NCBI GenBank assembly: GCA_024803745.1
Contig: JANJXV010000048.1
Span: 6,716,001 to 6,780,000 of the forward strand
Direction of reading: 5' to 3'
DNA: 64,000 nt
From: Megascapheus bottae
Taxonomy: Eukaryota > Chordata > Mammalia > Rodentia > Geomyidae
Every line of letters begins with the position of its first letter. Position 1 is the stretch's first letter. A program made the translations under genes and the position numbers. Shown in pieces: positions 44,051 to 55,352 of this stretch. The notes below the pieces were generated by a model. That model did no database searches and was not told the DNA's origin. It worked only from the letters and a program-made list of their open reading frames with translations.

Positions 44051-44750
44051 GGTAATGGTTAGGGTTAGGGTTAGGGTTAGGGAAAGTATAAGTTTTACGG
44101 TTAGGGTTAAGGCAAGGACTAGGGTTTGGGTTAGGGTTAGGTTTAGGGTTAGTTTTAGGGTTAGGCTTATGGTTAGAGTTAGGTTTAGCGTTAGGGTAAC
44201 GGTAAGGTAAGGGTTTGGTTTAGGGTTAGTGTTAGGTTAAGGTTAGGGTTAGGGTTAGGGTAAGGGTTAGGGTTAGGGTTAGGGTTAGGGTAAGGGTAAG
44301 TATTAGGGTTAGGGTTAGGCTAAGGGTTATTGTTAGAGTTAGGGTTAGGGTTAGGTTTAGGGTAAGTGTTCTGGTTAGGGTTAGGTTTAGGGTTAGTTTC
44401 AGGGTTAGGGTTAGGGTTAGTTTCAGGGTTAGGGTTAGGGTAAGGGTAAGGGTTAGGGCTAGAGTTAGGGTTAGGGTAAGGGTAAGGGTAAGGGTTAGGG
44501 TTAGGTTTAGGGTTAGGGTTAGTGTAAGGGTATGGGTTAGATTTAGGGTTAGCGTTAGGGTTAGGGTAAGGGTAAGGTTTAGGGTTAGGGTTAGGTTTAG
44601 GATTAGGGTTAAGGTTAAGGTTAGGGTTAGGTTAAGGGTTAGGATTAAGGTTAGGGTTAGCTTTAGGGTTAGGGTAAGGGTAAGGGTTAGGATTAGTGTA
44701 AGGGTAAGGGTTAGGGTTAGGGTAAGGGTAAGTGTTAGGGTTAGAGTTAG
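44051..44750 (+). repeat. Short S unit after Q5
   Basis: AAGGCAAGGACTAGGG (44,109), GGTAACGGTAAGG (near 44,207), GGCTAAGGGTTATTGTTAG (near 44,318), TTCTGG (44,369), then S second-half sequence with GTTAGATTTAGGGTTAGCG (near 44,536). The middle of the full 1,998-bp S is missing, as in the copy at 5.4-6.3 kb. Confidence 0.75.
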
Positions 44751-45623
44751 GTTTAGGGTAAGTGTTAGGGTAAGGGTTAGGGTTATGGTTAGGTTTAGGG
44801 TATGGGTTAAGTTTAGGGTTAGGGTTAGGGTTAGGGTAAGGGTAAGGGTTAGGGTTAGGGTTAGGGTTAGGGTAAGTGTTCTGGTTAGGGTTAGGGTTAG
44901 GGTAAGGATAAAGGTTAACTTTAGGGTTATGGGTTAGGGTTAGGGTTAGGTTTAGGTTAAGGGCAATGGTTAGGTTTAGGGGTAGGGTTAGTTTTAGGGT
45001 TAGGGTTAGGGTTAGGTTTAGGGTTATTGTTAGGGTAAGGATAAAGGTTAGGGTTAGAGTTATGGTTAGGGTAATGGTAAGGGTTAGGGTTAGGTTTAGG
45101 GTTACGGGAAGGGTAATGGTTAGGTTTAGGGTTAGGGTTATGTTTAGGGTTAGGGTTTGGGTTAGTGTTAGGATGAGGGTAAGCGTTAGGGTTAAGGTTA
45201 GTGTTAGGGATAGGTTTAGGGTTACTGTAAGGGTAAGGTTTAGGGTTAGGTTTAGGGTTAGGGTTAGGGTAAAGGTAAGGGTTATGTTTAGGGTTAGGAT
45301 TAGGTTTAGGGTTAGGGTTAGGGTTAGGGTTATAATAAGGATAAGGTTTAGGGTTAAGTTTAGGGTTAGGGTTAGAGTTAGGGTTAAGTTTAAAGTTAGG
45401 GTTAGGGTGTGCGTAAGGGTAAGGGTTAGGGTTAGGGTTAGGGTTAGGGTAAGGGTAAGGGTTACTGTTAGTATTAGGGTAAGGGTTAGGGTTAGGGTTA
45501 GGGTAAGGGTAAGTGTTAGGGTTAGGGTTAGGTTTAGGGTAAGTGTTAGGGTATGGGTTAGGGTTAGGGTTAGGTTTAGGGTATGGGTTAAGTTTAGGGT
45601 TAGGGTTAGGGTTAGGGTAAGTG
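44751..45623 (+). repeat. V unit (V2)
   Basis: TTCTGG (44,879), GGTAATGGTAAGGG (near 45,072), GGTTACGGGAAGGG (near 45,104), GGTTATAATAAGGATAAGG (near 45,330), GTTACTGTTAGTATTAGGG (near 45,462), ending at the TTCTGG that begins T1. Matches V1 at offset about 38.37 kb. Confidence 0.78.
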
Positions 45624-46826
45624 TTCTGGTTAGGGTTAGGGTAAGGGTAAGGATAAAGTTTAGGGTTAGGGTTAGGGTTAGGGTTATGGGTTAGGGTTAG
45701 GGTTAGGTTTAGGTTTAGGGTTAGGTTTAAGGTAAGGTCAATTGTTAGGTTTAGTGTTAGGGTTTCGTTTAGGGTTAGGGTTAGGGGTATGTTTAGGGTT
45801 AGATTATGGGTTAGGGTTAGGGTAAGGGTAAGGGTTAGGCTTAGATTTAGGATTAGGCTTAGGGTTAGGGTTACAGTTAGAGTTAGGGTTAGGGTAAGGG
45901 TAAAGTTAGGGTTAGGTTTAGGGTTAGTGTTAGGTTAAGGGTTAGGGTTAGGGGTTAGGGTTAGGGTTAGGGTAAGGGCAAGGTTTAGGGTTAGGGTTAG
46001 GGTTAAGGTTAGGGTTAGGGTTAGGTTTAGGGTAAGTGTTCTGGTTAGGGTTAGGGTAAGGGTAAGGATAAAGTTTAGTGTTAGGGTTATGGGTTAGGGT
46101 TAGGGTTAGGTTTAGGTTTAGGGTTAGGTTTAGGGTAAGGTCAATTGTTAGGTTTAGTGTTAGGGTTTCATTTAGGGTTAGGGTTAGGGGTACGTTTAGG
46201 GTTAGATTATGGGTTAGGGTTAGGGTAAGGGTAAGGGTTAGGCTTAGATTTAGGTTTAGGCTTAGGGTTAGGGTTACAGTTAGGGTTAGGGTTAGGGTAA
46301 GGGTAAGGTTAGGGTTAGGTTTAGGGTTAGTGTTAGGTTAAAGGTTAGGGTTAGGGGTTAGGGTTAGGGTTAGGGTAAGGGAAAGGTTTAGGGTTAGGGT
46401 TAGGGTTAAGGTTAGGGTTAGGGTAAGTGTTCTGGTTAGGGTTAGGGTAAGGGTAAGGATAAAGGTTAGGGTTAGGGTTAGGGTTATGTGTTAGGGTTAG
46501 GGTTAGGTTTAGGTTTAGGGTTAGGTTTAGGGTAAGGTCAATTGTTAGGTTTAGTGTTAGGGTTTCGTTTAGGGTTAGGGTTAGGGGTATGTTTAGGGTT
46601 AGATTATGGGTTAGGGTTAGGGTAAGGGTAAGGGTTAGGCTTAGATTTAGGTTTAGGCTTAGGGTTAGGGTTACAGTTAGGGTTAGGGTTAGGGTAAGGG
46701 TAAGGTTAGGGTTAGGTTTAGGGTTACTGTTAGGTTAAGGGTTAGGGTTAGGAGTTAGGGTTAGGGTTAGGATAAGGGTAAGGTTTAGGGTTAGGGTTAG
46801 GGTTAAGGTTAGGGTTAGGGTTAGGG
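45624..46826 (+). repeat. Three tandem ~400-bp T units
   Basis: TTCTGG at 45,624, 46,039 and 46,430; GGTCAATTG at 45,736, 46,139 and 46,536 (403 and 397 bp apart). Each unit carries GGGTTTCGTTTAGGG (TTCATTTAGGG in unit 2), GTTAGATTATGGG, GGCTTAGATTTAGG and GGTTACAGTTAG. Near-identical units; single relatives lie at 37.6 and 57.8 kb. Confidence 0.9.
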
Positions 46827-47050
46827 TTGGTTTAGGGTTAGTTTTTGTGTTAGGGTTAGGTTTAAGGGTAGCGTTAGGGTGTGGGTAAGGGTAAGGGTTA
46901 GGTTTAGGTTTAGGGTTAGGGTTAGGTTTAGGGTTACGGATAGGGTTTGGGTTAGGGTAAGGGTAAGGGTAAGGTTAGGGTTAGGTTTAGGGGTAGAGTT
47001 AGGTTAAAGGTTAGGTTAGGGGTTAGGGTTAGGGTTATGCTAAGGTTAAA
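46827..47050 (+). repeat. W spacer between T array and S array
   Basis: GTTTTTGTGTTAGGG (near 46,851), GGTGTGGGTAAGGG (near 46,880), GGTAGAGTTAGGTTAAAGG (near 46,991). Related spacers lie at 52.2-52.4, 58.15-58.35 and 62.0-62.2 kb, each just ahead of an AAGGCAAGG-type S opening. Confidence 0.7.
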
Positions 47051-49048
47051 TGTTAGGGTTAGGGTTAAGGCAAGGACTAAGGTTTGGGCTAGGGTTAGGT
47101 TTAGGGTTAGTTTTAGGGTTATGGTTAGGGTTAGAGTTATGTTTAGGGTTAGTGTAACGGTAAGATTAGGGTTACGTTTAGGGTTAGTGTTAGGTCAAGG
47201 GTTAGGGTTAGGGTTAGGGTAAGGGTTAGGGTTAGGGTTAGGGTAAGGGTAAATGTTAGGGTTAGGGTTAGGCTAAGGGTTATTGTGAGAGTTAGGGTTA
47301 GGGTTAGGGTAAGTGTTAGGGTTAGGGTTAGGGTTAGGCTAAGTGTTAGGTTAAGGGTTAGTGTTAGGGTTAGGTTATTGGTTCTGGTTAAGGTTAGGGT
47401 TAGGTTTAGGGTAAGGGTAAGGGTTAGGGTTGGGATTAGGTTGAGGGTAAGTGTTAGGGTTAGTGTTAGGGTTAGGGTTAGGGTTAGGGTAAAGGTTAGG
47501 GTTAGGGTTAGTTTTAGGGTTAGGGGTTAGGGTTAGGTTTAGGGTTAGGGTTATTGTAAGGGTAAGGGTTAGGGTTACGGTTAGGGTTAGGTTTAGGTTT
47601 ATGGTAAGGGTAAGGTTAAGGGTTAATTTTATGGTTAGGGTTAGGGTTGAGGTTAGGGTTAGGATTAAAATTAGGGTAAGTTTTAGGGTTAGGTTTAGGG
47701 TAAGGGTAAGGTTTAGGATTAGTGACAGGTTTAGGATAAGGGTAAGGTTTAGGGTTAGGGTTAGGTTTAGGTGTAGGGTAAGGGTTAGGGTTAGGGTTAG
47801 GTTTAGGGTTAAGTTTAGGATTAGGGAAAGTATAAGGATTAGTGTTTGGGTTAGGGTTAGAGTAAGGGTTAGGGTTAGGGTTAGTGTAAGGTCAAGGGTT
47901 AGGGTTAGGGTTAGGATTAAGGTTAGGTTTAGGGTTAGGTTTAGGGTTAGGTTTAGGGTAAGGGTAAGGGTTAGGGTTAGAGTTAGGGTTAGGGTTAAGT
48001 GTAGGGTTAGGGTTAGGGCTGGGTAAGGGTTAGGGTTAGGGTAAGGGTAAGGGTTAGATTTAGGGTTAGGGTTAGGTTTAGAGTTAGGTTTAGGGTTAGG
48101 GTAAGGGTTAGGGTTAGGGTTAGGGTTAGGGTAAGGTTTAGGGTTAGGATTAGGGTAAGGGTTAGTGTTAGGGTTAGGGTTCGGGTAAGGGTAAGTGTTA
48201 GGCTTAGGGTTAGGTTTAGGGTAAGTGTTAGAGTAAGGTTTAGGGTTAGGGTTAGGTTTAGGGTATGGGTTAAGTTTAGGGTTAGGGTGAGGGTAAGGGT
48301 AAGGGTTAGGGTTAGGGTTAGGGTAAGTGTTCTGGTTAGGGTTAGGTTTAGGTTTAGGTTTAGGGTAAGGGCAAGGGTTAGGTTTAGGGTTAGGGTTAGG
48401 GTTAGTTTTAGGGTTAGGGTTAGGGTAAGGGTAAGGGTTAGGGTTAGAGTTAGGGTTAGGGTAAGGGTAAGGGTTAGGGTTAGGATTAGGGTTAGGGTTA
48501 GTGTAAGGGTACGGGTTAGATTTAGGGTTAGCGTTAGGGTTAGGTTAAGGGTAAGTGTTAGGGTTAGCGTTAGGTTTAGGGTTAGGGTTAGGGTTAAGGT
48601 TAGGGTTAGGTTAAGGGTTAGGGTTAAGGTTAGGGTTAGCTTTAGGGTTAGGGTAAGGGTAAGGGTTAGGGTTAGGTTTAGGGTTAGTGTTAGGGTAAAG
48701 GTAAGGGTTAAGTTTAGGGTAAGGGTTAGGTTTATGGTTAGGGTTAGGGTTAGGTTTAGGGTAAGGGTATGATGTACGGTTAGGTTTAGGGTTAAGTTTA
48801 GGGTTAGGGTTAGGGTTAGGGTTAGGGTTAGGGTAAGGGTTAGAGTTAGGGTTTGAGTAAGGGTTAGAGGTAAGGTTAGGGTTTGGGTTAGAGTTAGGTT
48901 TAGGGTTAGGGTAAGAGTAAGGGTTAGGGTTCGGGTTAGGGTTAGGTTAAGGGTTAGGGTTAGGGGTTAGCGTTAGGGTTAGGGTTAGGGTAAGGGTTAG
49001 GGTTAGGATTAGGGTAAGGGTTAGGGTTAGGGTTATGGTAAGTGTAAG
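47051..49048 (+). repeat. S unit 1, 1,998 bp
   Basis: Base p matches p+1,998 from 47,051-49,065 against 49,049-51,063. Tags: AAGGCAAGGACTA (47,067), GTTATTGGTTCTGG (near 47,375), GTTATTGTAAGGG (near 47,551), GATTAAAATTAGGG (near 47,662), GGGCTGGGTAAGGG (near 48,017), TTCTGG (48,330), GGTATGATGTACGG (48,767). 1,998 is exactly 333 hexamers. A few differences from S2 (near 47,575, 47,612, 47,725). Confidence 0.95.
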
Positions 49049-51046
49049 TGTTAGGGTTAGGGTTAAGGCAAGGACTAAGGTTTGGGCTAGGGTTAGGTTT
49101 AGGGTTAGTTTTAGGGTTATGGTTAGGGTTAGAGTTATGTTTAGGGTTAGTGTAACGGTAAGATTAGGGTTACGTTTAGGGTTAGTGTTAGGTCAAGGGT
49201 TAGGGTTAGGGTTAGGGTAAGGGTTAGGGTTAGGGTTAGGGTAAGGGTAAATGTTAGGGTTAGGGTTAGGCTAAGGGTTATTGTGAGAGTTAGGGTTAGG
49301 GTTAGGGTAAGTGTTAGGGTTAGGGTTAGGGTTAGGCTAAGTGTTAGGTTAAGGGTTAGTGTTAGGGTTAGGTTATTGGTTCTGGTTAAGGTTAGGGTTA
49401 GGTTTAGGGTAAGGGTAAGGGTTAGGGTTGGGATTAGGTTGAGGGTAAGTGTTAGGGTTAGTGTTAGGGTTAGGGTTAGGGTTAGGGTAAAGGTTAGGGT
49501 TAGGGTTAGTTTTAGGGTTAGGGGTTAGGGTTAGGTTTAGGGTTAGGGTTATTGTAAGGGTAAGGGTTAGGGGTACGGTTAGGGTTAGGTTTAGGTTTAT
49601 GGTAAGGGTAAGGGTAAGGGTTAATTTTATGGTTAGGGTTAGGGTTGAGGTTAGGGTTAGGATTAAAATTAGGGTAAGTTTTAGGGTTAGGTTTAGGGTA
49701 AGGGTAAGGTTTAGGATTAGTGATAGGTTTAGGATAAGGGTAAGGTTTAGGGTTAGGGTTAGGTTTAGGTGTAGGGTAAGGGTTAGGGTTAGGGTTAGGT
49801 TTAGGGTTAAGTTTAGGGTTAGGGAAAGTATAAGGATTAGTGTTTGGGTTAGGGTTAGAGTAAGGGTTAGGGTTAGGGTTAGTGTAAGGTCAAGGGTTAG
49901 GGTTAGGGTTAGGATTAAGGTTAGGTTTAGGGTTAGGTTTAGGGTTAGGTTTAGGGTAAGGGTAAGGGTTAGGGTTAGAGTTAGGGTTAGGGTTAAGTGT
50001 AGGGTTAGGGTTAGGGCTGGGTAAGGGTTAGGGTTAGGGTAAGGGTAAGGGTTAGATTTAGGGTTAGGGTTAGGTTTAGAGTTAGGTTTAGGGTTAGGGT
50101 AAGGGTTAGGGTTAGGGTTAGGGTTAGGGTAAGGTTTAGGGTTAGGATTAGGGTAAGGGTTAGTGTTAGGGTTAGGGTTCGGGTAAGGGTAAGTGTTAGG
50201 CTTAGGGTTAGGTTTAGGGTAAGTGTTAGAGTAAGGTTTAGGGTTAGGGTTAGGTTTAGGGTATGGGTTAAGTTTAGGGTTAGGGTGAGGGTAAGGGTAA
50301 GGGTTAGGGTTAGGGTTAGGGTAAGTGTTCTGGTTAGGGTTAGGTTTAGGTTTAGGTTTAGGGTAAGGGCAAGGGTTAGGTTTAGGGTTAGGGTTAGGGT
50401 TAGTTTTAGGGTTAGGGTTAGGGTAAGGGTAAGGGTTAGGGTTAGAGTTAGGGTTAGGGTAAGGGTAAGGGTTAGGGTTAGGATTAGGGTTAGGGTTAGT
50501 GTAAGGGTACGGGTTAGATTTAGGTTTAGCGTTAGGGTTAGGTTAAGGGTAAGTGTTAGGGTTAGCGTTAGGTTTAGGGTTAGGGTTAGGGTTAAGGTTA
50601 GGGTTAGGTTAAGGGTTAGGGTTAAGGTTAGGGTTAGCTTTAGGGTTAGGGTAAGGGTAAGGGTTAGGGTTAGGTTTAGGGTTAGTGTTAGGGTAAAGGT
50701 AAGGGTTAAGTTTAGGGTAAGGGTTAGGTTTATGGTTAGGGTTAGGGTTAGGTTTAGGGTAAGGGTATGATGTACGGTTAGGTTTAGGGTTAAGTTTAGG
50801 GTTAGGGTTAGGGTTAGGGTTAGGGTTAGGGTAAGGGTTAGAGTTAGGGTTTGAGTAAGGGTTAGAGTTAAAGTTAGGGTTTGGGTTAGAGTTAGGTTTA
50901 GGGTTAGGGTAAGAGTAAGGGTTAGGGTTAGGGTTAGGGTTAGGTTAAGGGTTAGGGTTAGGGGTTAGCGTTAGGGTTAGGGTTAGGGTAAGGGTTAGGG
51001 TTAGGATTAGGGTAAGGGTTAGGGTTAGGGTTATGGTAAGTGTAAG
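49049..51046 (+). repeat. S unit 2, 1,998 bp
   Basis: Tandem copy of S1 with only scattered substitutions: GGGGTACGG near 49,571 for GGGTTACGG, GTGATAGG for GTGACAGG near 49,719, GATTTAGGTTTAGCG near 50,517 for GATTTAGGGTTAGCG. Open Arg-Val frames sit at the same positions in both. Ends where V3 starts. Confidence 0.95.
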
Positions 51047-51969
51047 TGTTAGGGTTAGGGTTAGATTTAGGGTAAGTGTTAGGGTAAGGGTTAGGGTTAG
51101 GGTTAGGTTTAGGGTATGGGTTAAGTTTAGGGTTAGGGTAAGGGTAAGGGTTAGGGTTAGGGTTAGGGTTAGGGTAAGTGTTCTGGTTAGGGTTAGGGTT
51201 AAGGTTAGTGTAAGGATAAAGGTTAGCTTTAGGGTTATGGGTTAGGGTTTGGGTTAGGTTTAGGGTAAGGGCAAGGGTTAGGTTTAGGGGTAGGGTTAGT
51301 TTTTGGGTTAGGGTTAGGGTTAGGTTTAGGGTTAGGGTTAGGGTAATGGTAAAGGTTAGATTTAGTGTTAGGTTTAGGTTTAGGGGAAGGGTAAGGGTTA
51401 GGTTTAATGTTAGGGTTAGGTTTAGGGTTAGTGTTAGGGTTAGTGTTAGGTTTAGGGTAAGGGTTAGTGTTAAAGTTAGGGTTAGGCTTAGGGTTAGGGT
51501 AAGGGTAAGGGTTAGGGTTAGGGTTGGGGTTAGGGTTCATGTAAAGGTACGAGTTAAGTTTAGGGTTAGGGTTAGGTTTAGGGTTAGGGTTAGGGTTATA
51601 ATAAGGATAAGGTTTAGGGTTAAGTTTAGGGTTAGGGTTAGAGTTAGGGTTAGGTTTAAAGTTAGGGTTAGGGTGTGGGTAAGAGTAAGGGTTAGGGTTA
51701 GGGTTAGGGTTAGGGTTAGGGTAAGGGTTACTGTTAGTATTAGGGTAAGAGTTAGGTTTAGGTTTAGGATTAGGGTAAGGTTAAGTGTTAGGGTTAGTGG
51801 AAGGGTAAGGGTTAGGGTTAGGGTTAGGGTTAGGGTTAAGTTTAGGGTTAGGGTTACGATAAGGTTAAGATTTAGGGTTAGGATGAGGGTTAGGGTAAGT
51901 GTTCTGGTTAGGGTTAGGGTAAGGGTAAGGATAAAGATTAGGGTTAGGGTTAGGGTTATGGGTTAGGGT
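51047..51969 (+). repeat. V unit (V3)
   Basis: TTCTGG (51,181), GGTTAGCTTTAGGGTTATG (near 51,222), GGGCAAGGGTTAGG (near 51,268), GGTTATAATAAGGATAAGG (near 51,595), GTTACTGTTAGTATTAGGG (near 51,728), GGTTACGATAAGG (near 51,851), second TTCTGG (51,902). From about 51,400 it pairs with 61.2-61.8 kb at an offset near 9.80 kb. Confidence 0.78.
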
Positions 51970-52660
51970 TAGGGTTAGGGTTAGGTTTAGGGTTAGATTA
52001 AGAGTTAGGGTTAGGGTATGGGTTAGGGTTAGGCTTAGAGTTAGGTTTAGGGTTAATGTTAATGTTACGGTTAGGGTTAGGGTTAGGGTAAGGGTAAGGT
52101 CAGGGTTAGGTTTAGGGTTAGTGTCAGGTTAAGGGTTAGGGTTAGGGGTTACGGTTAGGGTTAGGGTAAGAGTAAGGGTTAGGGTTAGGGTTAGGGTTAA
52201 GGTTAGGGTTAGGTTTAGTGTTGGGGTTTGTGTTAGGGTTAGGTTTAAGGTTAGGGTTAGGGTGTGGGTAAGGGTAAGGGTTAGGGGTAGGTTTAGGGTT
52301 AGGGTTAGGGTTACGGTTAGGGTTTGGGTTAGGGTAAGGGTAAGGGTAAGGTTAGGGTTAGGTTTAGGGTTAGTGTTAGGTTAAAGGTTAGGGTTATGGG
52401 TTAGGGTTAGGGTTAGGATAAGTGTAAGGGTTAGGTTTAGGGTTAGGGTTAAGGTTAGGGTTGGGGTTAGGGTTAGGTGTAGGTTTAGGTTTAGTGTTAG
52501 GGTGACGGTAAGGTTAGGTTTCGGGTTAGTGTTAGGTTAAGGGTTAGGGTTAGGGGATAGGGTTAGAGTTAGGGTTAGGGTAAGGGTTAGGGTTAGGGTT
52601 AGGGTAATGGTTAGGGTTATGGTTAGGGTTAGGGTAAGGGTAAGTGTTAGGGTTAGGGTT
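51970..52660 (+). repeat. W-type spacer
   Basis: GTTAGATTAAGAGTTAGGG (51,993, paired with 61,811), GTCAGGTTAAGGG (near 52,123), GGGGTTTGTGTTAGG (near 52,214), GGTGTGGGTAAGGG (near 52,261), GTTATGGGTTAGGG (near 52,393). Ends at the AAGGCAAGG opening of the next block. Confidence 0.7.
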
Positions 52661-53606
52661 AAGGCAAGGCATAGGTTTGGCTTAGTGTTAGGTTTAGGGT
52701 TAGTTTTAGGGTTACGGTTAGGGTTAGAGTTAGGTTTAGGGTTAGGGTAACGGTAACATTAGGGTTAGGTTTAGGGTTAGTGTTAGGTCAAGGGTTATGG
52801 TTAGGGTTAGGGTTAGGGTAAGGCTTAGGATTTGGGTTAGTTTTAGGGTTAGGGTTAGGGTAAGGGTAAGGTTTAGGGTTAGATTTAGTGTTAGGGTAAG
52901 GGTAAGGGTTAGGGTTAGGTTAAGGTTAGGGTTATTGGAAGGGTAAGGCTTAGATTTTGGGTTAGGGTTATGGTTAGCGTAAGTGTAAGGATGAGGGTTA
53001 GGGTTAGTGTTAGGTTTAGGGTTAGGGTTAGGGTTAAGGTTAGGGTTAGGGTTAGGTGTAGGGTTAAGTTTAGGTTAAGGTTAGGGTTAGGGTAAGGTAA
53101 GGGTTAGGGTTAGGGTTAGGGTTAGGGTTAGGGTAAGTGTAAAGGTTAGGGTTAGGGTTAGGTTTAGGCTTAGGGTTAGGGTTAAGGTTAGGGTTAGGGT
53201 TAGGTTTAGGGTTAAGTTTAGGGTTAAGGTTAGGGTTAGGTTAAGGGTAAGGGTTAGGATTAGGATTAGGGTAAGGGTTAGGGTTAGGGTAAGGGTAAGG
53301 GTTATAATTAGTGTTAGGTTTAGGGTAAGGGTAAGGTTTAAGGTTAGGGTTAGGTTTAGGGTTAGGTGTAGGGTAAGGGTAAGGGTTAGGCTTAGGGTTA
53401 GGGTTAGGGTTAGGATTAGGGTTAGGGTAAGTGTAAGGGTTAGAGTTAGGGTTAGGGTTAGAGTAAGGGTTAGGGTTGGGGTTAGGGTTTGTGTAAGGTC
53501 AAGGGTTAGGGTTAGGGTTAGGGTTAAGGTTAGGTTTAGGGTTAGGTTTAGAGCAAAGTTAGGGGTTAAGTTTAGGGTTAGGGTTAGGTTTAGGGTTAGG
53601 GTTAGG
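52661..53606 (+). repeat. S-like opening with U-end sequence
   Basis: AAGGCAAGGCATAGG (52,661, paired with 62,449), GGTAACGGTAACATTAGGG (near 52,744), GTGTAAGGATGAGGG (near 52,982), then GGTTATAATTAGTGTTAGG (near 53,301), the U-end tag in altered form, and GGTTTGTGTAAGGTCAAGG (near 53,486). The opening differs from true S units (GCATAGG for GACTA). Confidence 0.68.
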
Positions 53607-54459
53607 GTAAAGGTAAGGGTTAAGTTTAGGGGTAGGGTTAGGTTTAGGGTTAGGGTTAGGGTTAGGGTTAGGATTAGGGTTAGGGTAAGTGTAAGGGTTA
53701 GAGTTAGGGTTAGGTTTAAATTTAGGTTAGGGTGTGGGTAAGGGTAAGGGTTAGGGTTAGGTTAAGGTTTAGGGTTAGGGTTACGGTTTGGGTTAGGGTT
53801 AGGTTTAGGGTAAGGGTTGTGTTAGGGTTAGGGTTAGCGTTAGTGTAAGGGTAAGGGTTAGGTTTAGGGTTAAGGTAAGGGCAAGGGTTAGGGTTGGTTT
53901 AGTGTTAGGTTTATCTTAAAGGTTACTATTAGGTTCAGGGTAAGGGAAAGGTTTAGGGTTAGGGTTAGGGTTAGGGTAAGGGTAAGGGTTAGGGTTAGGG
54001 TTATGGTTAGGTTTAGGGTTAGGGTAAGAGTAAGGGTTAGGGTTAGGGTTAGGATTAGGGTTATGTTAAGGGTTAGGGTTAGGATTAGGGTTATGGTAAG
54101 GCTAAGGGTTGGATTAGTGTTAGGTTTAGGGTAAGGGTAAGTTTTAGGTTTAGGGTTAGGTTCAGGGGTAGGTGTCGGGTAAGGGTAAAGTTTAGGGTTA
54201 GGGTTAGGGTTAGGGTCAGGTTTAGAGTTAGGGTTAGGGTAAGGGCAAGGTTTAGGGTAGGGTTATGGTTAAGGTTGGTTTAGGGTTAGGTTTAGGGTTA
54301 GGTTTAGGGTTAGGTTTAGGGTAAGTGTAAGGGTTAGGGTTAGGGTTAGGTTTAGGGTTAAGGTTAGGGTTAGGGTTAGGGTTAGGTTTAGGGTAAGGGT
54401 AAGGGTTAGGGTTAGGGTTAGGTTTAGGGTTAAGGTTAGGCTTAGGGTTAGGATTAGGA
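53607..54459 (+). repeat. Diverged U-type unit
   Basis: GGTAAAGGTAAGGGTTAAG (near 53,608), GGTTTAAATTTAGG (near 53,712), GGTGTGGGTAAGGG (near 53,730), TTGTGTTAGGG (near 53,817), GGTTTATCTTAAAGGTTACT (near 53,908), GGTTCAGGG (near 53,933), GGTTGGATTAGTGTTAGG (near 54,106). U order, many substitutions; pairs with 63.35-64.0 kb. Confidence 0.7.
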
Positions 54460-54652
54460 TTAGGGTAAGGGTTAGGGTTAGGGTTAGGGTTAGTTTTACT
54501 GTTACGGGTTATGGTTAGGTTTAGGGTTAGGTTTAGGGTTAGAGTTAGGGTAAGGGTTAGGGTTAGGGTTAGGGTTAGTTTTACTGTTACGGGTTATGGT
54601 TAGGTTTAGGGTTAGGTTTAGGGTTAGAGTTAGGGTAAGGGTTAGGGTTAGG
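54460..54652 (+). repeat. 85-bp tandem duplication
   Basis: Base p matches p+85 from 54,460: GTTTTACTGTTACGGGTTAT at 54,493 and 54,578. No difference seen between copies. 85 is not a multiple of six. It lies in a block not seen in the paired 64-kb region, which runs off the window. Confidence 0.92.
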
Positions 54653-55352
54653 TTTAGGTTTAGGGTTAGGGTAAGTGTAAGGGTAAATTTTAGGGTTAGG
54701 GTTTGGGTTAGGGTTGAGGTTAGGGTTAGGATTAGGATTAGGGTAAGGGTTAGGGTTAAGGTTAGGGTTAGGGTAAGGGTAAGGGTTAGGATTAGGGTTA
54801 GGATTAGGGTAAGGGTAAAGTTTAGGGTTAGGGTTATGGTTAGGGTTAGGTGTAGGGTAAGGGTAAGGGTTAGGGTTAGGGTTAGGTGTAGGGTTAAGGT
54901 TAGGGTTAGGGTTAGTGTTAGGGTTAGGGTAAGGGTTAGGGTTAGGGTTAGGGTTAGGGTTAGAATTAGGTTTAGGGTTAGGGTAAGGGATAGGGTTAGG
55001 ATTAGGGGTAGGTTTAGTGTTAGGGTTAGGGGTTAGGGTTAGGGTTAGGGTAAGGTTAGGGTTATGTTTAGGGTTAGGGTTAGGGTTAGGTTTAGGGTTA
55101 GGTTTAGGTTAGGGTTAGGGTTAGGGTTAGGGTTAGGGTAAGGGTAAGGGTTAGGGTTAGGGTAAGGGTAAGTGTTAGGGTTAGTGTTAGGTTTAGGTTT
55201 AGGGTTAGGGTAAGGGTTAGTGTTAGGGTTAGGGTAAGGGTAAGTGTTAGGGTTAGGGTTAGGGTAAGGTTTATTTGTTAGGTTTAGTGTAACTGTAAGC
55301 TTTAGGGTTAGGGTTAGGTTTCGGGTTAGGGTAAGGGTTAGGGTTAGGGTTA
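54653..55352 (+). repeat. Degenerate U/S-like array
   Basis: GGTTGAGGTTAGGGTTAGG (near 54,714) resembles S; GGGGTAGGTTTAGTGTTAGG (near 55,005) and GGTTATGTTTAGGG (near 55,060) resemble U; GTTTATTTGTTAGG (near 55,269) is private. Mixed, no clean unit. Confidence 0.6.

Noticed and set aside
51596..51613. TATA-box promoter at the TTATAATAAGG tag
   Set aside because: One mismatch to the consensus and no initiator, downstream gene or other promoter element. Mentioned as a finding because of its conservation, not annotated as a regulatory site.
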